From: Microcoleus sp. FACHB-672
GTDB lineage: Bacteria; Cyanobacteriota; Cyanobacteriia; Cyanobacteriales; Oscillatoriaceae
Length of the DNA stretch: 64,000 bases
Assembly (NCBI RefSeq): GCF_014695725.1
Contig: NZ_JACJOU010000004.1
Coordinates: 1 to 64,000, forward strand
Reading direction: 5' to 3'
Shown here: positions 59,711 through 64,000 of the stretch, in pieces
Layout of the letters: each line of letters opens with the position of its first letter
Position numbering within the stretch: position 1 is the first letter of the stretch
The notes under the pieces: generated by a model
Database searches by the model: none
Told to the model about the DNA's origin: nothing
The model's input: the letters and a program-made list of their open reading frames with translations, nothing else
Position numbers and translations under genes: made by a program

Positions 59711-60563
59711 GACACATTGGTTACTAGAATTTGACGGCGTACATTACAGCTATCCAGCCAGCCAGCAGCCGGCACTCAACGGCTTGACATTACGTGTGCC
59801 GGCGGGAAAAAAAAGCGCCTTGATTGGTCATAATGGTTGTGGCAAATCCACCCTCCTATTCCTAGCTGATGGCTTGCATCAACCTCAACAAGGAATGTTG
59901 CGATGGCACGGTAAGCCAATGCGCTATGATCGGCACTCCCTGATTCAGCTTAGACAAAAAGTGGGGCTAGTGTTTCAAGATCCAGAGCAACAGCTTGTAG
60001 CTCCCACTGTCGAGGAAGATATTTCTTATGGCTTATGTAATTTAGGATTATCCGCCGCTGAAATTAGCTGGCGAGTTGACGGCGCTTTAGCCGATTTTGG
60101 CTTAACTGAATTGGCTACCAGACCTGTACATCATCTCAGTTTGGGGCAAAAGAAACGAGTTGCCCTTGCCGGCGTGATGGTGTTACAGCCTGAACTATTA
60201 TTACTAGATGAACCGACCGCTTATTTAGATCCGTTGCAGACACGTCAGTTGATGGCTAAACTCGAACAAATTCATGCTGCCGGCACCACTCAGTTAATGG
60301 CAACGCACGATTTAAATTTAGCTTATCAATGGGCCGATTGGATTTTTGTTATTCACCAAGGACGCCTGATCACTGAAGGCGACGCAGTAGCTGTGTTTTC
60401 TCAGCGTCATCTGTTGCAGGATTTACAGCTAGGTGTTCCTTTGCTTTGGGAAGTTTGGGAGACGATACTTGAGCAAATGCCGCTGGCAGCAGGGATGCAA
60501 CACCCCAAAACTGTTGATGAGTTGCGCGAGCAATTACTCTTAAAAATGCCTTTACGAGAATAA
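59709..60563 (+). CDS. cbiO: Cobalt ECF transporter ATPase CbiO
   Basis: 284 residues from ATG 59709 (MTHWLLEFDGVHYSYP). ABC ATPase: Walker A IGHNGCGKSTLLF, Q loop VFQDPEQQLVAPTVEED, signature HLSLGQKKRVALAG (LSLGQ instead of LSGGQ), Walker B LLLLDEPTAYLD, and MATHDLNLAY with the switch His. One gene is present, so a CbiO homodimer would power CbiMNQ. A 108-bp repeat-filled gap separates it from cbiQ. Confidence 0.96.
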   Translation: MTHWLLEFDGVHYSYPASQQPALNGLTLRVPAGKKSALIGHNGCGKSTLLFLADGLHQPQQGMLRWHGKPMRYDRHSLIQLRQKVGLVFQDPEQQLVAPTVEEDISYGLCNLGLSAAEISWRVDGALADFGLTELATRPVHHLSLGQKKRVALAGVMVLQPELLLLDEPTAYLDPLQTRQLMAKLEQIHAAGTTQLMATHDLNLAYQWADWIFVIHQGRLITEGDAVAVFSQRHLLQDLQLGVPLLWEVWETILEQMPLAAGMQHPKTVDELREQLLLKMPLRE

Positions 60564-60610
60564 TCTCCGGCGCTATAAATATCTCCCAAGACTTTCACTT
60601 TTAAGCACTT

Positions 60611-60859
60611 TTACTGAGCTTCCGGCATGATGTGGCGCGGCTGCTTTTGTTTGGCTTTTGATAGTTGCTCTAGATAAGCCACAGGCACCACAAGAGGCCA
60701 CAAAACACTCGCCATGACCAAAGTCGCTAAGGAAAGCTGCTTTTCTTCTTCCGATAATTTGCCGGCTTCCCGCTTGAAGAATTGCAGCCAGCTCGTGAAA
60801 AAGCAGGGAGCGCTAACCAAGTAAACCAATCCAAATGAGCCTAATAGTAGTGTGGCCAT
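60611..60859 (-). CDS. Conserved cyanobacterial small membrane protein
   Basis: 82 residues with two transmembrane segments (about 2-22 and 41-62), separated by a charged loop (FKREAGKLSEEEKQLSLATL), and a basic tail (SKAKQKQPRH). The segments LLGSFGLVYLVSAPCFFTSWLQFF and VLWPLVVPVAYLE read like a real conserved protein that I associate with many cyanobacteria, function unknown. Convergent with cbiO, 47 bp apart, so not part of the cobalt operon. Confidence 0.7.
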   Translation of the reverse strand: MATLLLGSFGLVYLVSAPCFFTSWLQFFKREAGKLSEEEKQLSLATLVMASVLWPLVVPVAYLEQLSKAKQKQPRHIMPEAQ

Positions 60860-61521
60860 CGTTCTTTTTCCTTAAATTGGGTAACAGTTCAACCGGCTGC
60901 TAACCTTGGCCTAACTTATGAGCACGTGCCTTTAAGTCATCTTCCTAGAGGTAGATTTGCCAGTTGTGGCTTTGTTCTACTTTAAACCTACTTTTGTCCA
61001 GTTTTGTTGTTCTTTATACAAACTTTACCGAAATTTCACAAAAGTTTTATTCTTGTCAACGGCAAATATACTGAAAATTTACCAGCCGTTGAGTTTGTCC
61101 CTCTATCTTAAGTCGTAGTACCTACGACAGAGCAATTCTTGCCAGAAGCGGCAAAAAAAAATTAATACTTAATTTGCATAAAGCCAGACAACCCGGATTA
61201 AGCCAATCAGAAAATAAAGGTTAATCGGCAGCATTTATAGGGATGAATACTTACTAAATCCTTAGAAGTAACAAGCAAACTAGATGCAAAACTAAAGTTG
61301 ATAGCGAGTGGCGGTGGCTGCCGGCAATCAGGGGGATATGTAGGTGGCGCAACAGTCGCGATAAAACTGGAATGCAGAGGGAAAGACATTTGTAGAGATC
61401 CAGAGCCAAAGGGCCGGCCTCAACACTTACGAAGTGTGTATCCGTAAAGATTCCTGCAGTTGCTTTAAAGTTCTTAAAATTTCTGATACAAGTGAAAAGT
61501 ATATCTAATGGAGAATGAGCA
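60860..61521. other. Intergenic region before deoC with two inverted repeats
   Basis: No gene seen. CAACGGC (61057-61063) pairs with GCCGTTG (61085-61091), and GTCGTAG (61112-61118) with CTACGAC (61122-61128). These could be structured leader or operator elements; GGAG before the deoC ATG is at 61510. Confidence 0.45.
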
Positions 61522-62211
61522 ATGGCTGCGGCTCAGCCAGAAATTGATATCGCGCCCTTTATTGATCACGCCTTGCTGAACCCAACAGCAACGCCGATGA
61601 TGCTTCAGAAGTGCTGCGAAGAGGCAGATCGCTTTCAGTTCGCGACGGTGTGCGTATATCCCACCTACGTGCGTCAAGCCGCAACTCTCCTACACGGCAA
61701 ACAACCGCGAGTGTGTGCGGTGATTGGCTTTCCTACCGGCGCAACAACATCGGCAGTGAAACTGTACGAAGCCCAAGAAGCCGTAGAGAATGGTGCGACT
61801 GAACTGGATGTGGTGATTAACTTAGGTTGGTTGAAAGCCGGTAAAACCGACGAACTGCACCGGGAGATTGCCGAAATTTGTGACGAAACAGGGAAAAGCG
61901 TCAAAGCGATCTTGGAAACGGCATTACTCACAGATGAGGAAAAAATTACGGCGGCTGAACTTTGTATGGATGCCGGTGTGGATTTCCTCAAAACCAGCAC
62001 AGGTGTTTATGGGGGGGCAACTGTGGAAGATATCCGCTTGCTCAAGGAGTTCAGCAAAGGACAGGCCGGAATCAAAGCATCGGGGGGAATCCGTACTTAT
62101 CAGCAAGCCGTGGAGTTAATTTTAGCCGGCGCAACCCGTCTAGGCACCTCTCGCGGACCCGAATTAATTCGCTTACGCGATAACCTGGAAGAGAAGCGTG
62201 AAGAAACATGA
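61522..62211 (+). CDS. deoC: Deoxyribose-phosphate aldolase
   Basis: 229 residues, TIM-barrel class I aldolase that splits 2-deoxyribose-5-phosphate into glyceraldehyde-3-phosphate and acetaldehyde. Active-site residues visible: [21 protein letters not shown] (Asp96 region), DFLKTSTG with Schiff-base Lys157, and [10 protein letters not shown] with Lys185. The length is normal. GGAG eight bases before the ATG supports this start. It is followed by recO, an order common in cyanobacteria. Confidence 0.96.
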   Translation: MAAAQPEIDIAPFIDHALLNPTATPMMLQKCCEEADRFQFATVCVYPTYVRQAATLLHGKQPRVCAVIGFPTGATTSAVKLYEAQEAVENGATELDVVINLGWLKAGKTDELHREIAEICDETGKSVKAILETALLTDEEKITAAELCMDAGVDFLKTSTGVYGGATVEDIRLLKEFSKGQAGIKASGGIRTYQQAVELILAGATRLGTSRGPELIRLRDNLEEKREET

Positions 62212-62246
62212 ACAGACTAGGGACTAGGGACTAGAAGGACAAATTT

Positions 62247-62293
62247 GCCCAATACCCCATTCCCAATGCCCCATTCCCAATGCCCCATCCCCT
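62247..62293. repeat. Tandem CCAATGCC-type short repeats between deoC and recO
   Basis: CCCAATACCCCATTCCCAAT and continuing variants, filling most of the 93-bp spacer; preceded by CTAGGGACTAGGGACTAG (62217-62234). Confidence 0.8.
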
Positions 62294-62304
62294 AAATACT
62301 AAAA

Positions 62305-63342
62305 ATGGGTCAAACTTACAAAGCGACTGGAATTAACCTAAAAGGCTCACCAATGGGCGAGTCTGATCGGCTCTTGACGATTTTGACGCGGGAGTTTGGT
62401 TTAATTCGCGCAGTCGTACCGGGGGCGAGAAAGCCAAACTCGCAGATGGGGGGGCGCGGTGGCTTGTTTGTTGTTAACGAATTGCTGATTCAAAAGGGGC
62501 GCTCGCTTGATAAAATTGCCCAAGCAGAAACTTTAGAATCTTATCCGGGTTTAAGTCGGGATCTGGGAAAACTTGCGGCTGGGCAGTATTTGGCTGAAGT
62601 GGTACTTTGTCAAGCTTTGAGCGAACAACCGCAGGAAGAACTTTTTTGCTTGCTAAACGAGCATTTAAGTCGAATTGAGCAGTTACCCAACGCAGGCGAG
62701 GGTGCAATGTCTGTGCCGGTGCTAGCCCACCTAACTCACGGTGTTTATCACCTTTTGGCTTTAGCCGGCATTGCGCCTCAAGTTCAATCCTGCTCTATCA
62801 CCCAGCACCAGCTCATCCCAGATTTTACCGCGCCAGACTGGCGAGTTGGGTTTAGTATCGCTGCCGGCGGAACCGTGAGTTTACCAGAGAAACGCCGGTT
62901 GGAGGGGCCAGGTTCAGGGCCGGTAATTGAACTGCAACGATCCGCTTCTAAAACCACAAAATTCGACATAAGTCAAGCTGGATTTAAAGCCGGCATAGAA
63001 ACGCGACCTGAAAAGATTTCAGCCTTAAAAAGCATTGCCATCGGCAACAAAGTGGCTGAGACTACTAACAACAGCTACCGCACACTCATCCATCCCGAAA
63101 GACCCGTAAAAATCGATACCCAGCTTAATGCCGTCGAACTGGCATTGCTTCAGCAGCTAGCGGAACCTCAGATACTTTGGCCCCAGGCCGGTTTATCTCA
63201 TTTACCTACCCAGAACACAGAGACAGCTTGGGTCGCAGTTGAACGCATTTTGCGTCAGTACGCTCAGTCTCAATTTGATCGCTCGATCCGCTCGGCTGCT
63301 TTAATAGATTCCTATTTTGCCTCCCTGCCCATTTCCCCGTGA
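62305..63342 (+). CDS. recO: DNA repair protein RecO
   Basis: 345 residues. The N-terminal OB fold is clear ([40 protein letters not shown]) and so is the helical middle ([36 protein letters not shown]). RecO loads RecA on SSB-coated DNA with RecR. Typical RecO is about 240-270 residues; here about 80 extra residues (roughly 200-280) of polar, low-complexity sequence are inserted before the C-terminal helices. The zinc-finger cysteines of some RecO proteins are absent. It is three bases from the MFS start. Confidence 0.9.
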   Translation: MGQTYKATGINLKGSPMGESDRLLTILTREFGLIRAVVPGARKPNSQMGGRGGLFVVNELLIQKGRSLDKIAQAETLESYPGLSRDLGKLAAGQYLAEVVLCQALSEQPQEELFCLLNEHLSRIEQLPNAGEGAMSVPVLAHLTHGVYHLLALAGIAPQVQSCSITQHQLIPDFTAPDWRVGFSIAAGGTVSLPEKRRLEGPGSGPVIELQRSASKTTKFDISQAGFKAGIETRPEKISALKSIAIGNKVAETTNNSYRTLIHPERPVKIDTQLNAVELALLQQLAEPQILWPQAGLSHLPTQNTETAWVAVERILRQYAQSQFDRSIRSAALIDSYFASLPISP

Positions 63343-63345
63343 GCC

Positions 63346-64000
63346 ATGATGCGACTGTCTGATTCTGATTTTAAAATACAGCATTCACCCCTAAAACACG
63401 CTAACCAGCCAGCCAACGAAGTGAGCCAACCTCGCCCAAATGGCAATGGTAGTAATCAAATACCTTATCACCGCCCAAACGCTGATCGCTCAAACGGCAG
63501 CAAAGAGTCGGCTACCCACAGGCTTGATAAAATGCCTGTACCCGAGACTCCCGCGCAAAAAACAGGCGAACCGGCAAATGGGCATGGGGCAACCGATGAG
63601 CCAGAGAACACCGAAGCAGCCCCCCAGACGCTCTCCCCCTCCACCCCAGAACCCATCGAACCGGCGCAAACAGACCAGAGAGGATTTAGGCCGATTCTGA
63701 GAAATCGCAACTTTGTAACGATGTGGAGTGGCCAGATATTTTCTCAACTGGCGGATAAGGTGTATTTAGTGCTGATGATTGCGCTGATCGCCAGTAAGTT
63801 TCAGGCATCTGGACAAACGATCAGTTCCTGGGTTTCAGCGATTATGATCGCCTTTACCATTCCAGCCGTGCTGTTGGGTTCTCTAGCCGGCGCGTTTGTG
63901 GATCGGTGGCCCAAAAAAATAGTGATGGTGATCACGAATTTACTGCGCGGCGCGATTGTTTTGGCGTTGCCGGTGCAGTTGTGGGTAGTTCAGGATTGGG
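63346..64000 (+). CDS. MFS transporter, 5' part (runs off right edge)
   Basis: Open frame from ATG 63346 (or 63349) to the window end, 218 codons, starting three bases after the recO stop. The first 115 or so residues are polar, rich in Pro/Asn/Ser/Glu and of low complexity. Then GFRPILRNRNFVTMWSGQIFSQLADK and several transmembrane helices (VYLVLMIALIASKF, VSAIMIAFTIPAVLLGSLAG, then FVDRWPKKIVMVITNLLRG with the MFS loop 2-3 motif). It belongs to the major facilitator superfamily, near the MFS_3/EntS-like exporters found after recO in cyanobacteria. Substrate unknown. The long cytoplasmic N-terminus is unusual. Confidence 0.88.
   Translation, partial: MMRLSDSDFKIQHSPLKHANQPANEVSQPRPNGNGSNQIPYHRPNADRSNGSKESATHRLDKMPVPETPAQKTGEPANGHGATDEPENTEAAPQTLSPSTPEPIEPAQTDQRGFRPILRNRNFVTMWSGQIFSQLADKVYLVLMIALIASKFQASGQTISSWVSAIMIAFTIPAVLLGSLAGAFVDRWPKKIVMVITNLLRGAIVLALPVQLWVVQDW

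Overview
The window comes from a cyanobacterium, most likely a filamentous one of the Oscillatoriales/Microcoleus kind. The phylum is secure: psbA (photosystem II D1) at the left edge, the myxoxanthophyll genes cruF and cruG, many cyanobacterial DUF proteins (DUF3611, DUF3727), and scattered HIP1 octamers (GCGATCGC). A second short word, CCGGC (often TGCCGGC or CACCGGC), is very frequent in and between genes. The genus is a guess. I see no transposase, integrase, rRNA gene or CRISPR array.

Layout. 0-2.6 kb: psbA (partial), cofG, a metallophosphoesterase, tRNA-Cys. 2.6-9.4 kb: an accessory stretch with a tandem alkaline-phosphatase/RTX protein behind a possible Pho box, a two-gene DUF2335 cassette between direct repeats, and a degenerate tRNA-Cys 3' end that may mark an old island boundary; a 57-codon KTSC gene follows. 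10-20 kb: tRNA-Thr, DUF3611, a RodZ-like HTH protein, proB, then a leftward run GNAT, ruvX, DUF3727, mltG, yqeG, and a CofE-like membrane protein. 20-24 kb: cruF, cruG, a ZIP transporter, rnhA. 25-27.7 kb: two related proteins with a shared uncharacterised N-terminal module, one followed by a broken TPR tail. 27.7-33 kb: dnaX interrupted by a mini-intein, DUF2254, an MscS channel. 33.3-40.7 kb: a two-module NRPS whose first condensation domain and first adenylation pocket are atypical. 41-47.4 kb: nagB, two paralogous Ser/Thr kinases, an alpha/beta-hydrolase-like protein lacking its nucleophile.

47.5-60.6 kb is the most coherent block, a cobalt/zinc (and perhaps copper) homeostasis region: cobalamin riboswitch - DUF1636 - cobW; a BlaI/M56 repressor-protease pair of the PetR/PetP type; a TonB-dependent receptor; two further COG0523 metal GTPases, each behind a Zur-like palindrome, with a SufE fragment, an exported Cys-rich protein and a WD40 protein between or after them; then a second cobalamin riboswitch driving cbiM-cbiN-cbiQ-cbiO cobalt uptake. 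Both riboswitches carry the same downstream hairpin, whose loop holds a Shine-Dalgarno-like GAGGT and whose 3' arm holds an ATG. In the second it is the cbiM start; in the first it opens only a seven-codon peptide.

60.6-64 kb: a small conserved membrane protein, deoC, recO and the start of an MFS transporter. Several families of short intergenic repeats recur through the window.
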